Notes: generated by a model from the sequence alone, not told the origin. A stretch of 64,000 nucleotides of DNA from Calliphora vicina (GCF_958450345.1 NC_088780.1:98034226-98098225); one strand, 5' to 3'; shown: positions 11,022 through 22,954, counted from the stretch's first letter. Numbers and translations: made by a program.

Positions 11022-11303
11022 CCTGTCAAAGACCTAACTCAGTTATGAAGTGGTGAGAATATATTAGTGAACAAAACTGCTATGTGAAAACTAAAATCAT
11101 AGAGAACTAGACAAGAGCGGAAACTAGAAAAAAACTCAAAATAATCACACATATTTTTTTATCTTTACATGGTTTTTTTTACTAATACATTCTCACCACT
11201 TAGGTTTTTGACAATTGAGTTAGGTCTTTGACAGGAAAATTTCCCATCGTATGTGTGATTTTTTGAGTACTTTTTATGTTTGAGTTTTTTTCTAGTTTCC
11301 GCT
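11022..11303. repeat. Interleaved inverted repeats (A-B-A'-B')
   Basis: Arm A (11,022-11,068, with CCTGTCAAAGACCTAACTCA and TGGTGAGAAT) pairs with A' (11,181-11,235). Arm B (11,116-11,152, starting AGCGGAAACTAGAAAAAAAC) pairs with B' (11,251-11,303). The order A, B, A', B' means the two foldbacks cross rather than nest, unlike a simple inverted-repeat transposon. Confidence 0.7.
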
Positions 11304-11309
11304 GTATGT

Positions 11310-12040
11310 GTATTACTTTATGTCTAAGGGTATAACAATGACGAAGAATCTCTGATTAAAAACTAAAACGAACTTCCATATCACTTCTTAAATTGCCTTT
11401 GTAAACAAAAGTATATTTGAATTTCTTTGTATTGGCAGTTTCAGACAATTCAAACTTCAATTATTAATTTCAGAATTTCTTGTAAAATTCCTGCTAAATT
11501 GCAATAATAACGTATGCATCTTTAGCCAACGTAGACCTAAAAAATTCAAACAATATCTTTAGCTCGCAACTCTCACTTGTTTATATAAAAACTTTTGGCA
11601 GACACGTGCAAAAAAGAAAAGAGATACACAATTCCGTTTTATACAAATAGAAAAATCCTGAATTAAGAAAAACAAAAACCAAAAAATATAAAATATTTCT
11701 AAGAATGTCATAAACAACAACTTCAATCATTTTATGATGTTTTGGCTGCGATCCAATTTGCGCCGAGTGTTGTTTATTTGAAAATGAAGAAATTGCGGTA
11801 GATACGACAAATACTGGTTCTGGTTCCTGTAGTGAGTGCGAGTGTGTATATTCCAAAAAAAATATTCATATTCATAGTTTCAGCAAATGGAAATAAAATA
11901 TTTTCGTATTTTTATTTTTGCCATAAATGAATTATTGTTTTGGTATGTTCTAAACAATGAAAATATATAAAAACTCAGTAACGTATAGCCCAGCAAAACA
12001 TATTACTTTTAAATGCATCAACAGTCTACACTTCTTAACA
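11310..12040. other. Unassigned DNA
   Basis: AT-rich. A 91-codon reverse-strand open frame (11,581-11,856) has no recognisable domain. Confidence 0.35.
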
Positions 12041-12044
12041 AAAA

Positions 12045-14230
12045 TACATTTTTTATATAAAAACTCAAAATATCTAAATTCGCTAATAACTTGGCCAATA
12101 AGCGTTTAATCAAGAAAAGCAGCTTGATCTGTGATCACTCATATTTCTGACCAAATATCGATTTTTTTTATCAAAAATCAAAATATCTAAATTCGCTAAT
12201 AACTTGTCCAGTAAGCGTTTAATCTAGAAAAGGAGCTCGATCTGTGATCACTCATATTTCTGACCAAAATTCGATTTTTTATATAAAAACTCAAAATTTG
12301 ATAATAACTTGGGTAATAAGCGTTGAATCAAGAAAAGCAGCTCGATCTGTGATCACTCATATTTATGACCAAAAATCGATTTTTTATATAAAAATTCAAA
12401 ATATCTAAATTCGCTAATAACATGGCCAATAAGCGTTTAATCATGAAAAGGAGCTCGATCTGTGATCTCTCATATTTCTGACCAAAAATCGATTTTTTAT
12501 ATAAAAATTCAAAATATCTAAATTCGCTAACAACATGGCCAATAACCGTTTAATCAAGAAAAGGAGCTCGATATGTGATCACTCAAACTTCTGACCAAAA
12601 ATAGATTTTTTATATAAAAACTCAAAATATATAAATTTGATAATAACTTGGCCAAAAAGCGTTTAATCAAGAAAAGCAGCTCGATCTGTGATCACTCATA
12701 TTTATGACCAAAAATTGATTTTTTATATAAAAACTCAAAATATCTAAATTCGCTAATAACTTGGCCAATAAGCGTTTAATCAAGAAAAGCAGCTCGATCT
12801 GTGATCACTCATATTTCTGGCCAAAAATCCATTTTTTTTGTATAAAATCTCAAAATATCTAAATTCGCTAATAACTTGGGTAATAAGCGTTGAATCAAGA
12901 AAAGCAGCTCGATCTGTGATCACTCATATTTATGACCAAAAATCGATTTTTTATATAAAAACTCAAAATATCTAAATTCGCTAATAACTTGGCCAATAAT
13001 CGTTTAATCAAGAAAAAGAGCTCGATCTGTGATCACTCATATTTCTGACAAAAATTCGATTTTTTATATAAAAACTCAAAATAACTTAATTCGCTAATAA
13101 CTTGGCCAATAAGCGTTTAATCAAGAATAGGAGTTCGATCTGTGATCACTTATATTTCTGACCAAAAATCGATTTTTTATATAAAAACTCAAAATATCTA
13201 AATTCGCTAATAACTTGGCCAATAAGCGTTTAATCAAGAAAAGCAGCTCGATCTGTGATCACTCATATTTATGACCAAAAATCGATTTTTTATATAAAAA
13301 CTCAAAATATCTAAATTCGCTAATAACTTGGCCAATAAGCGTTTAATCAAGAAAAAGAGCTCGATCTGTGATCACTCATATTTCTGACCAAAATTCAATT
13401 TTATATAAAAACTCAAAATGTCTAAATTCGCTAAGAACTTGGCCAATAAGCGTTTAATGAAGAAAAGGAGCTCGATCTGTGATCACTCATATTTCTGACG
13501 AAAAGTCGATGTTTTATATAAAAACTCAAAATATCTGAATTCGCTAATAACTTGGCCAATAAGCGTTTAATGAAGAAAAGGAGCTCGATCTGTGATCACT
13601 CATATTTCTGATCAGAAATCGATTTTATATACAGTGGTGGCCAGGAAATTAAGACAAAAATTGTTTGCTAAATTCCACGTGATTGTCAATTATTTTTTCA
13701 AATATTTCCACAAATATGTATGCATGAGGACTGTTTTAACACACAAGTGTGTTTTATTCGACTTTGTCAATTCATACATATTCACCACGAACACATACAA
13801 TTTTTCTACAACTTGACCAAATTTTTTTTTTTTTAAGTAAACATATTTTCTCACATTTATATCATTATATTTTTATTATTATTAAATATTCGGACCAAAT
13901 TTCGTATTTTTAGTTCCATTAGTTTCGGTCATATCATGTTATTAACAGGGGATGTTCGCTGAGGTGGGTCAACGTATTTCCACATATCTTTGTCCATATA
14001 TGTTTTACCGATTTTTCCAAACATTTTTCAGAAACTAGAAACATTAATAATAAGTTTCATACCCTTAGAGGTCCTTTTATTTTGGCTCTATCGCACTTAA
14101 AATTCAGTTGATGAAAAAAATTCAAGTATTTGTCTTAAATTGGTGGCCACCACTGTATAAAAACTCAAAATATCTAAATTCGCTAATAACTTGGCCAATA
14201 AGCGTTTAATCAAGAAAAGGAGCTCGATTC
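12045..14230 (+). repeat. Large array of the ~112-bp Helitron-derived repeat
   Basis: At least fourteen tandem units, each containing TATATAAAAACTCAAAATAT, AATTCGCTAATAACTTGGCC, AATAAGCGTTTAATCAAGAA, GAGCTCGATCTGTGATCACT and CATATTTCTGACCAAAAATC. Spacing is usually about 112-114 bp, and a few units are shortened. Orientation is opposite to the 9.5-kb array. A 524-bp MITE interrupts the array at 13,632-14,155, and one further unit resumes at 14,158-14,228. Neither Helitron terminus is attached, so this behaves like a satellite. Confidence 0.9.
13632..14155. mobile_element. 524-bp TA-flanked inverted-repeat element in the satellite
   Basis: The ends CAGTGGTGGCCAGGAAATTA and (reverse complement of the right end) CAGTGGTGGCCACCAATTTA share a further AAGACAAA. 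TA flanks both ends (13,630-13,631 and 14,156-14,157), indicating Tc1/mariner-type insertion. Excision would rejoin a normal repeat unit. The only open frame is a 74-codon one that begins in the satellite, and no transposase is visible, so it is non-autonomous. Confidence 0.85.
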
Positions 14231-14639
14231 GAGTAAGAGCTTCCTAGGCGGAAGCTCCCTAAATTTAGTCACCTCGGGTCTCACATTTGTTTAAGAAATT
14301 GCCAAAGATACATTTATGATCCGAATGAGCCGAAATTTAAAATAAAAATAGTCCTTGAGAAGATCTACAAAAGATATACTTACATGTGTAGGTTATATCT
14401 TTTATTTCAAGAGATTTTTAGGTTTGTTTTTTAATTTAATATGGCGGGCCCATGGAGAGTCGATTTTTTTTTTAAATAAAATAAAAACAACTTGCTAACA
14501 ATAATCGTCCTATAAAAAGATTATTTTATTATTTTAAGCTCAATAGAACTTGAAATTATAAAAAATAACACAAAAAAGTTAATTTTAATCAAAGTTTTTT
14601 TTATTGAAAGATCAATTTGAAAATGATCTATGGCATATG
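14231..14639. other. Unassigned DNA
   Basis: Includes a small palindrome GAGCTTCCTAGGCGGAAGCTC near 14,239. No gene seen. Confidence 0.35.
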
Positions 14640-15015
14640 GCCACCGCGGCTGTTCTTGACAAAGCGCATTCTGAACGTCAAATTTTAAAATTATTGTAAT
14701 CCAGAGGTGTCAAATCGCTTGACGTTGGAGGCCAACTGACAGGTTGATTTCAATGAATAGATAGTAGCGATCGCTGTTGAAACAACATCTTGCCCGGATC
14801 AATGTCATCTATATTTTCAAACAAAAAATCATTGATTATGGTGCGGTAACATTCTCCACAGACCGTAACGCGAGCTCCGACTTAATTATTGAAGAAATAA
14901 GGTCCCAATATGCCATCAGCACGTAAACCGCACCAAACAGTGAATTTTTCTGGATGTAATGCAGTCTGTAGGGTCTGTCGAAGATTGTTCTCACTTCTGG
15001 CATCGATTTCGATTA
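14640..15015 (-). pseudogene. Mariner-like (DUF4817-type) transposase, central part
   Basis: The reverse-strand translation gives TALHPEKFTVWCGLRADGIL, GPYFFNN, GARVTVCGECYRTIINDFLF, ENIDDIDPGKMLFQQ (second catalytic-Asp region, with QQD decayed) and SSDLTPLDYNNF. This is the middle of the same transposase seen at 1.9 kb and 25 kb, without head or tail. It provides the undisturbed order INDFLFENIDDIDPGK, which shows where the 21.9-25.3 kb copy is interrupted. Confidence 0.8.
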
Positions 15016-15019
15016 TAGT

Positions 15020-17290
15020 CTTTTATAGTTATTTTCGGTGTCTAAAAACTATTTTTTCGTGATCGATTATACACTCAGATTTTTATTCTGAAAATGATTT
15101 TTGACAACGATTAATCGAAATCTATATAATCTATCAAGTAAAATAAAATCCTCTAAAATATACCACTTCGATGACCACATGTAATGCTGAATGTGGCTCA
15201 CTAATGATGCAGAAAATGCAAAAATTGAGAATAGACTCAGAATCAATTCGTAAAACAAATAGAGAGCAGCACAAATAAAAGTTCTGTGGCTTTTGACTAT
15301 AAAAAGAGAGGTTATGATTTCAATTTTTTTCTTTTTTTCCTCAAATGCTCGAGTATTAGTATTATTGAATTTAATAGTGAAGTGGCTAATTAATTCGACG
15401 TGGCGGAACTAGTTCAATGAACTGCAGGGAATCATAGACCATGCGGCCCTAATTTATGTCCTGTCAGGGTTGTAAGGACATGTGCCATGGATGCCGGAGA
15501 TGTCATCACTCATTCTGAGAACGTTTTTTGAGAACCTCGTGTTACTGGGAGTGACTGGTGAGTGATACAGAACCAAGATCAACGAGTAGTTTATTGCTAA
15601 AAACTAATGAATTGTTTTGGAGATTTGTAGACTTTTTCTATTTTTTTTTTGAAGCAAAATCTCTAAATTGTTTGATAATTTTAATGAGTTTCTCTAAGAT
15701 TAATATTTTATACATCTGAATTGTCGATTTCTTTCGATACTAAGTGCCCATCACTGCTTTATAGGTCATTTGATAAGTTAAATTTTTGCTGGGTTAGAGA
15801 GGAAACACAGTAACAGCCACAGTCTATGTGGTATTGTATCCAAAAGTTATTTGTTGTTTATGGCAAATAATAGTGCGAGTTTGGAAAGAAAGGAACGTTA
15901 ATTCGAATATGTATATTTAAGCAAAAAATCATCCAATTTGGTTGGAGTTTTAAAGCCAACATTCATCATGGTTCGATGCTTTGAAGTTGTTAGTCAGAGT
16001 CTATTTGAGAGTGAGTTAGAATGGCGGGAAAAAGAAGAGTTTTTCCTTTCAATGATTTTAATATGATAAATTTTTAGTTTTTTCTTAATGTTGTGGGTTT
16101 TCTATTGTTGCATTTGTGCTATAAAGCTAGACAGGAATATATGTATATTTGATGGAGAGCTTTGGGTATTCATTATTTATGTGTAAAATTTTATAAAATT
16201 TGGAAAATGATTTTCTACATGAATTTGATAGAGGGCCGCACAGAAGGGTTGCTCCTAAAAGTGAAAGTTTTTGAAATATGTATTCATTAATTTAATGTTA
16301 TTAAATGAGTTGGGTGGTGATCTTCCTTCCATGTGGGTCTAAAAATAATTAATTCTGCCCTGAAAGCTGCATATTTTTAAAGCTGTGCTAAACTAGTTAA
16401 CAAATCTTAAATTATTAAAACCGCTTTCAAGCCTACACAAAAATTCCTTTACAAAATATTATTTTTTTTCACAAACTGCTGATAAATATGTATGTTTGAA
16501 TGCATAAGAAAAAGTTTAAAGAATTTCTATTTGAAACTAGTTTCCTTTTAGTTCCTCTTTTTCCACTGTTATCAAAATATTACGAAAACAAATCTCAGCA
16601 ACTTGAGCGAAAAAAACTAGACGTGAGAGGTATAAAAAAAAATTGTAAAAAGAATCAACCATAATTCCAATTCATATACTTATGGACTTGTATTTGGTTG
16701 CAGCTTGTACTCGTATACAAAAAAGTCAACGAAGTGAAATAAATTTTTATGTTTGTACATCAGAATGAACGAAAATAAACGGGCTATAAAAATACTAAGG
16801 AGACGCCAAGGCATTAAAGTATTAAATAAAAATCATATAAACAGCCATACATACAAACATATTTACTCACAAGTAAGTACTCCTCTATACTTCAACATCC
16901 GTACAATCATAGATACAAAGTGTTCATATAACTCCGGAAGTTTGCGAATGCAAAAATTATACAAGTAAGAGTGTTACTGACGGTCGGCTGTAACGACATT
17001 TGAATACCTAACTAACAGGCGGTCTTGGGATCTGGTTGACATTTTTATTTGTAAGCAAAAGAATTTCATTATAAAACGGAATGATTCAGTTCCAACGAGG
17101 GATTTTTTCAGTTGTGGATAAAGGAAAAATAACTTTTATCTTGATGCTATTCTGTACAGGGAAAGTAAACTGTTTGATTCCATTTACATTTTAAAAACCA
17201 TAGTATTATTTAAAAATGCAATTTTCTGATGCATTTTCGATAAATTTCTACACTTTTGATTTTGACTATTTATATCCCTTCACCACCTAT
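15020..17290. other. Long unassigned region
   Basis: No supported gene. A GC-richer patch at 15,395-15,590 and a 71-codon frame at 16,753-16,968 do not match families I recognise. The rest is AT-rich. Confidence 0.4.
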
Positions 17291-18030
17291 AGACTCAGAA
17301 TCGCGTTCTGATTCAATTTAACGATGCACAGTGCTATAGAAAAAAAAAGAGGGAAATAAATCTGTAACATCTAAACGTATAGTTCGATAGTTTTCAAGTT
17401 TTTGTTTTGAATTTGGACCTCATGGGACCACCAGGGTAGCGCCCATTACATACGTAGAATCTCTTCATAGAGAAGTACACAAAAAATTCATGGAATACTT
17501 TTTTGAAAAATTTTGCAAAAAATGCTTTTTACTGAGTTTTTGCGAAAATACAAACTATTCAAATTGAAATTAAATTATTATTTATGAATATTTTTAAATG
17601 AAATTTTACAGTTATATAGATTTTTCTATGAAAATGCAAAACTAAATACAAATTTTGAAATTTTTTATCAGGAATCCCGAAATTCCAAAAAAAGTTTTGT
17701 AAAATTCCAAATATGGCATATTTTAGTTTTTTGGCTATACCAGAGGTGAGGTTATCGGAAACCTTTACAAAATTATTAACATTTGTTAAGTTTACGATTT
17801 GAGAGTTTTTGCCCTAAAGTAGAATTATACATTAAAAAAATCCGTTTGTTGGAGGGACCTAGTCCCCTCGGTATCAAAAATTTTCAAATTTATTTTCATT
17901 TAAAATATTTTGTCTAGAGTTAGCTTTTCAAAAAGTATACATTTTTTATACATCTTATTAGAAATTTTTTAGATAAATTAAAAAGAATGAAAGTACTTTT
18001 TTTTCCAAAAAAAACCTTATGCGCAAAGTA
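17291..18030. mobile_element. Transib-like element S, rearranged copy beside an INE-like motif
   Basis: CACAGTG at 17,327-17,333 is followed after 20 bp by AAATAAATC (17,354-17,362), then the S arm (CTGTAACATCTAAACG...TTGGACCTCATGGG). At about 17,471 the sequence switches to the inverted right interior of S (AAAAATTCATGGAATACTTT and onward), as compared with 32.4-33.8 kb, and it is lost near 18,030. The left flank (17,291-17,326) is GACTCAGAATCGCGTTCTGA...ACGATG, an INE/DINE-like motif. Confidence 0.65.
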
Positions 18031-18044
18031 CAGATCGCAATTTT

Positions 18045-18420
18045 GAAGCAATATATATATATACATTGTTTTCTATTGGTTGAAATCAGTCCATTATTTC
18101 ACCTAGCCCCCATACAAATGTCTTCCCGAAATAAGACCTAAAGGGGACAATTTTGAAAATGTTTTTGATTTTGCAAAAAAAAAAAATCAAAAATTACAAA
18201 ACATTTGTTTTGATAGATGTCCCATTAAGCGACCAAAAACATCTTAAAAGTGTCCATTTTGAAAAAAAGAGTCATCAAAGTTTTAGATTTTATACAAAAA
18301 GTTTTTTATGTTTTGAGTTACAAAACGCTTATTTTAATAGATATCCAACTCGAATCCCACCAAGCGACCAAAAAGCTTTTCAAGGATAAGACCTAAGCTT
18401 TCTTTTGAGAAAAAGGGACC
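18045..18420. repeat. INE/DINE-like fragment with internal repeats
   Basis: CATTATTTCACCTAGCCCCC matches, in reverse complement, 20,877-20,905 of the INE-like element. Two diverged copies of a unit containing AATAAGACCTAA/GGATAAGACCTAA and GCGACCAAAAA follow. Boundaries are uncertain. Confidence 0.35.
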
Positions 18421-18779
18421 ATTTTAAAAAAAAATTTTTGATTTTCCAAAGAAAAGTAATTTTTTTTCGAAAGATTGAATAAATAGCTATTTAAATATTT
18501 GGGACAAATTTTGCTAAGAACAATAGGTAATCAGTTACATGAATGAGAAGAAATACCAGTTTGGCCAAAATGTAAAATTTTTACCCCATCTTATTCAGAC
18601 AGTTCTCGACCGATCTTCTGGAAAAATTGTTTCTGAATTATTAGCTCTTGTTTTCGAGATATATTTCGAAAATGAAGGAGATTCGTGTAACTCAAAAACT
18701 GTTTAGCTTTACGATAAATCTAAAAAAAATTCAGCAATGAAATTACCTTTAAGTAAGATTTTGTTTTTGACAAAAATGT

Positions 18780-19617
18780 GAAATATTTTTGAAGGGCGGA
18801 GTTTAAAGTGGCATATTCTTGAATCTAAATGAGATATTTACTTGATTTTGAGATATATACTTGAAATTTTTTTTGTAAGACCAAAAATTTACTTTTCTAA
18901 ACAAAAAAAATTAGTTCGGAATAAATGTGAACAAAATTGTTCCAAATATTTGCAATTCTATTAAAATTTTGATACAAATTTTAGTTTTAATAACTTAATA
19001 AATATAAAAAATAGGTTAAATTCCGTTTTTTATACAAAAATGTTCTTCGTAAATATATCTTACAGAAAATCATAAAATTGTTGTATTCCCTTAAATAAAG
19101 TTTTTTTTTTTTTATTAAAAAAAGAGTTATCGCCCAAAAACAGCAAAAATCTAGTATTTTTTAATTTTTAAATTCAAAATCGCTTACTTTTGCATCCATA
19201 ATCGACATTGCTATGAAATCGTTTGTATATTATTGGTAATTTAGTTGTCTAACGTTGAGTCCAAAAGTACGACCTATTTTTTTAAAAAAGCGGCAAATTT
19301 TTAAAATTTAAATTTTGAAATGCCTATAACTCGGAAATTATAAGAGATAAATAGCATACGCAAGCATGGTTTTTCAAGACCTGGCCGAGGGCTTTCCAAA
19401 AATATAAAAATCTTTCAAATCGGAAGGGCACGTGTTTAAAAATGTTAGACGTCGAAGGCTCCCAAAGTGCCGCCCTTGGAAACATTTTAGGGTCCATTTT
19501 AATAACTTGTACTCTAATACTCCTTGTCTACGCCCAAGTCAAATTTTATCCCAATCGGACCAGTTGCTTCGAAATGCCAGATGTATTTCCAAACAGTTTT
19601 GATTCTGCCCCACTCTG
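18780..19617 (+). mobile_element. Transib-like element T, right half
   Basis: From TTTAAAGTGGCATATTCTTG onward this parallels 42,780-43,740 and 63,170-64,000. The last ~220 bp are an inverted copy of the T left arm at 62,971, for example CGATCGGGATAAAATT-like and AAAATTTTTAAACACNTG-like blocks. It ends GATTCTGCCCCACTCTG at 19,617, a mutated heptamer end (CAGAGTG on the reverse strand). It may form one composite with the S arm at 17,327. The flanking 5-mers (CGATG and CAATC) do not match. Confidence 0.6.
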
Positions 19618-19619
19618 CA

Positions 19620-20520
19620 ATCTGGAGTAGAAATTGTTAGACTTTGGAGTGGAATCAAAGAAGATAGCCAAATTTGAAATCAAATAAATACAAAAGGGAA
19701 AGAAATAAAATTTACTACTGAGTGGTAAACGTAGCTTTAAGCATTTCTTTATTTTCATTGGTTTTAAGGATACCATTAAGACTCTGAATTAGTTTTAATA
19801 CTAAACATATTTTTATTAATTCATTTCTTTATTCAAATGTTCAAAAATTCGTATTTTTTCAAAGTATGGATTGTTTTTTATAACTGGATGAAGTTTGCAT
19901 TAATATAAGCAATGATTTCTTTATTACTACAAATAAAATGCCACACCACGTTGAAATTTTAATTGTAGGGTATCGAAATGAAAGAGGAAAAGAAAAACCT
20001 TAAAGCAATGAGTGAAACATACGACCAACTGAACGACTAACAGATATTTTTCATTATTTAATATGAAAAACACAGAGAACAACAAAAGAAAATAAAAAAA
20101 AAACCAGGCAGACTAGGCTTATAAACGTCTACGGAGCACTAATATTAAATACTTCTACTCCATACAATGTAAAGTGTTCATTATCATTCACATCATCATC
20201 ATCATCCAGCACCATCATCTTCTCCAACTACTTACAAATCGTCATCATCTCCATCTACAAAGAAGTCGTAGTCGTTGTGGAACTGTTGTTATACCGAATG
20301 ATTGTTCTTTGTAGTCGTTCGTTCGCTCGTTTGTGTGTCTTTGATAAAAAATAAAAGAAATATTGGCATTGGCAATGGAACGACTGACTTCTACTAGTTT
20401 CATCCACTCCATGGCTGGTGCTAGTTGAAGAGCTGGATGAACAAGAAATTCAAAAAATAAAAGAAAACTGAACTCAACTGGATACTAGATGAAGAAGGTT
20501 GCTGAAGCGGTATTAAAATA
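19620..20520. other. Unassigned DNA with a (CAT)n microsatellite
   Basis: A CATCATCATCATCATC run lies near 20,190-20,215. No gene recognised. Confidence 0.4.
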
Positions 20521-20525
20521 AATAG

Positions 20526-21158
20526 ATTCGGCTGTGCCGAATTTTGTATACCCACCATCAATATGTGACAATAAAATATTTTTCTCACATAGGGGTTATA
20601 TAAGGGGGGGGGGGAGGTTCAATTATGGACCTATCCTCACAAAAGTTGGTAGAATGATTTAGGTTCATATAAAACTTGATTATGTCCAATTTCATCACGC
20701 TATTCATAAGACAATTATGAATGTTCAAGTAATTTTCTGAGGGGGGCCTTGCATGGGGACTAGGGCAAATGTTGTTCGATTTTCGCTATACTTTACAGTA
20801 TACATAATTTCAGAGTACTTAGAACTAATTTGTGAAACATTTAATTGCTTCATAATCATATTCCGGGGGAAGATTTGTATGGGTGCTAGGTGAAATCATG
20901 CACCGATATTGCCCATTTTCAATAACAAACAAACCTTATCAACAGAGAGTATTTGTGGAATGAAGCCAGCTAGCTCCTTTTGTTTGGGCACTATCGTGTT
21001 TTAAACAGACAGACAGACGGACATAGCTAGATTATCTTAGAATCTAATGAGAATCCAGAATATATATACTAATATGGGCATGCGACAAATATGTAGATGT
21101 GTTACAAACGAAATGATAAAATCAATATACCACCCATCTTTTTTGATGGTGGTTATAA
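20526..21158. mobile_element. INE-1/DINE-like element with hairpin ends
   Basis: It begins with a perfect hairpin, ATTCGGC-TGT-GCCGAAT (20,526-20,542), then TATACCCACCATCAA. It ends with TTTTTTGATGGTGGTTATA, an inverted match to the left end. The interior has GACAGACAGACGGACATAGC and TCCAGAATATATATACTAAT, reverse-complement hallmarks of INE-1/DINE repeats in flies (CCATGTCCGTCTGTC, AAGTATATATATTCT). Non-coding, and probably a Helentron-derived element. Confidence 0.65.
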
Positions 21159-21159
21159 A

Positions 21160-21857
21160 AATATCTAAGGGAACAGCAAAATACCTAGTTGTATTCTTGT
21201 TCTTGTAGTTAGTTTGGGAAACAACAATATCTCTTCCTAGTAGGAGCAGTTGTGTGGTACAAAAACGGGTAAGTTTGTCTTCCATTTAATTTTTATTATT
21301 TTTTTAATTTTTTTTATTTTCGATGTTAAGAAAGCTCATTGTAGATTGTGGAGGCATATTTTCGATATAAAACACATTTTTTATTAAAAGTTGTAAAAAT
21401 GAGTTTTTAAAAGCGGAATTAATTTTTATTCAATAAAACGTCTATAGATACGAGTTTAAGCTGAGCTTCTTAATATCATAAATTATAAATGATAAAACGC
21501 TTTGAACGCGGGTGGTTTTAGAAGGGTGTTAATTGAAAGTGTAGCATTGAAATAAATTTGTATTAACTGAAATTGGTTTAAGGAATAGAAAATTCGTAAA
21601 ATTTGTTATCTCAACAGAACAATTACAGTTTGGCATTCTATAAGGTTCGAGGACTGAGGATATTTTAAAGTATCTCGGTGATTTTATGGGATAAAATATT
21701 TGGAACTACGTTTTCATATTTCAGGAATGGAAATCAGGGATTTTGAATGAGATTGAAGGTACTTGGCGTAAAAAGGGGTGTTTTTAAGCCCGATATAACT
21801 TACAAATTGAACTGTCACTATTTGACATTTATGATCAGTATACTCTGGCAAATCATC
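21160..21857. other. Unassigned DNA
   Basis: AT-rich. No supported feature. Confidence 0.4.
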
Positions 21858-22050
21858 ATGAATCAATTGGCGCTTGAACAACGCTACCAAATTATCCATA
21901 TTTACTTTGAAAATCAGTCATCGAGAAAACTGTTTTATCGAAAAATTGTTTCATGCTGGGGTCATCATCAGAACTTATTTCATTAAATATGAAGCCGGAG
22001 CTCGCGCTACGCTCAATGAAGACCGTTGCGGTGCCATGATCAATGATTTT
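21858..22050 (+). pseudogene. Internally deleted mariner-like transposase, 5' part
   Basis: MNQLALEQRYQIIHIYFENQ is the N-terminal helix of the DUF4817-type transposase. Within about ten codons it passes to IIRTYFIKYEAGARAT and LNEDRCGAMINDF, which belong to the centre of the protein (GPYFFEDEAGATVTVNEDRY region). Most of the N-terminal domain and the first catalytic Asp are therefore deleted. The frame stops at INDF because an INE-like element is inserted; the protein resumes at 25,053 with ENMDEIDPGKIWFQQDG. Confidence 0.8.
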
Positions 22051-22083
22051 TATACCCTTCACCTTCGTGAGAAGGGTATATAT

Positions 22084-22945
22084 TAGGGTATTCAATCGAT
22101 TAACCGTTAATCGGTTAACCGATTAATTTTTGTCGGTTAACTGTTCGAATAATTTAAAATTGACGATTTTCAAATAACGAATAAACCGATTAATTTGTGT
22201 CGATTAACCGATTAACCGAAATGTCTCCTTTTTGCACTTTATACAGAATTATTTTTTTAAAATTTAATTTCTTAACTCGTGAATATTCCCTTCTAGCAAT
22301 AGTTATTTGAAGTATAGTATGGAAACTGAAACTAAGGAATTTAGAAATGACATTTTTTCTAGAATATTCTATGATGAACTTTGTGATAATGAGTTGAAGG
22401 ACGACATGGTAATAGACGAAACTAAAGACATTACTGAAACGAGTCTTTAATCAGTACTTAACGATACTATTAAAGTATTCAAAATCTAAAAAAATATGCT
22501 TAGAAAAAACTAAAAAAGATCGTGCCTTATTTTCGATTTTTCGAAATCTACAATCAGTGAGATATTTCAAGTCAAGTTTAATTAAAACTAAAAAAAATCG
22601 TTTAAGATTGAAGCATTTAAATTACATTCTTTTTTAAAAAGATTATTTCAGAAGATCTCCTTAAAATCTAAAAAAAGAACTCACATGTGTATATTTTTAT
22701 TTATTGTTTTGTTGAATTATTATGTTTTGTTTGTTTTTTATGTTTTTGTTCTTTTTAGTAACAAAATGCTTATATAAGTATACAAAATTCGCGTTTTTCT
22801 TTTCAATTTAAAATTAAAATGGAAATTATTCGGTTAATCGAATAATTTAATATTAACCGATTATTAACCGATTAAATCTAAACCCCGATTAATTATTTGC
22901 TCGATTAACCGATTAATCCAGAAACCCGATTAATTGAATACCCTA
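22084..22945. mobile_element. hAT-type element with 8-bp target duplication
   Basis: The terminal repeats TAGGGTATTCAAT and ATTGAATACCCTA are flanked on both sides by GTATATAT (22,076-22,083 and 22,946-22,953). An 8-bp duplication plus a TAGGG end fits the hAT superfamily. Subterminal regions are dense in GGTTAACCGATTAATC palindromes, plausible transposase-binding clusters. At 862 bp, with only a 43-codon frame from 22,320 (start METETKEFRNDIF), it is non-autonomous. Confidence 0.85.
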
Positions 22946-22954
22946 GTATATATA

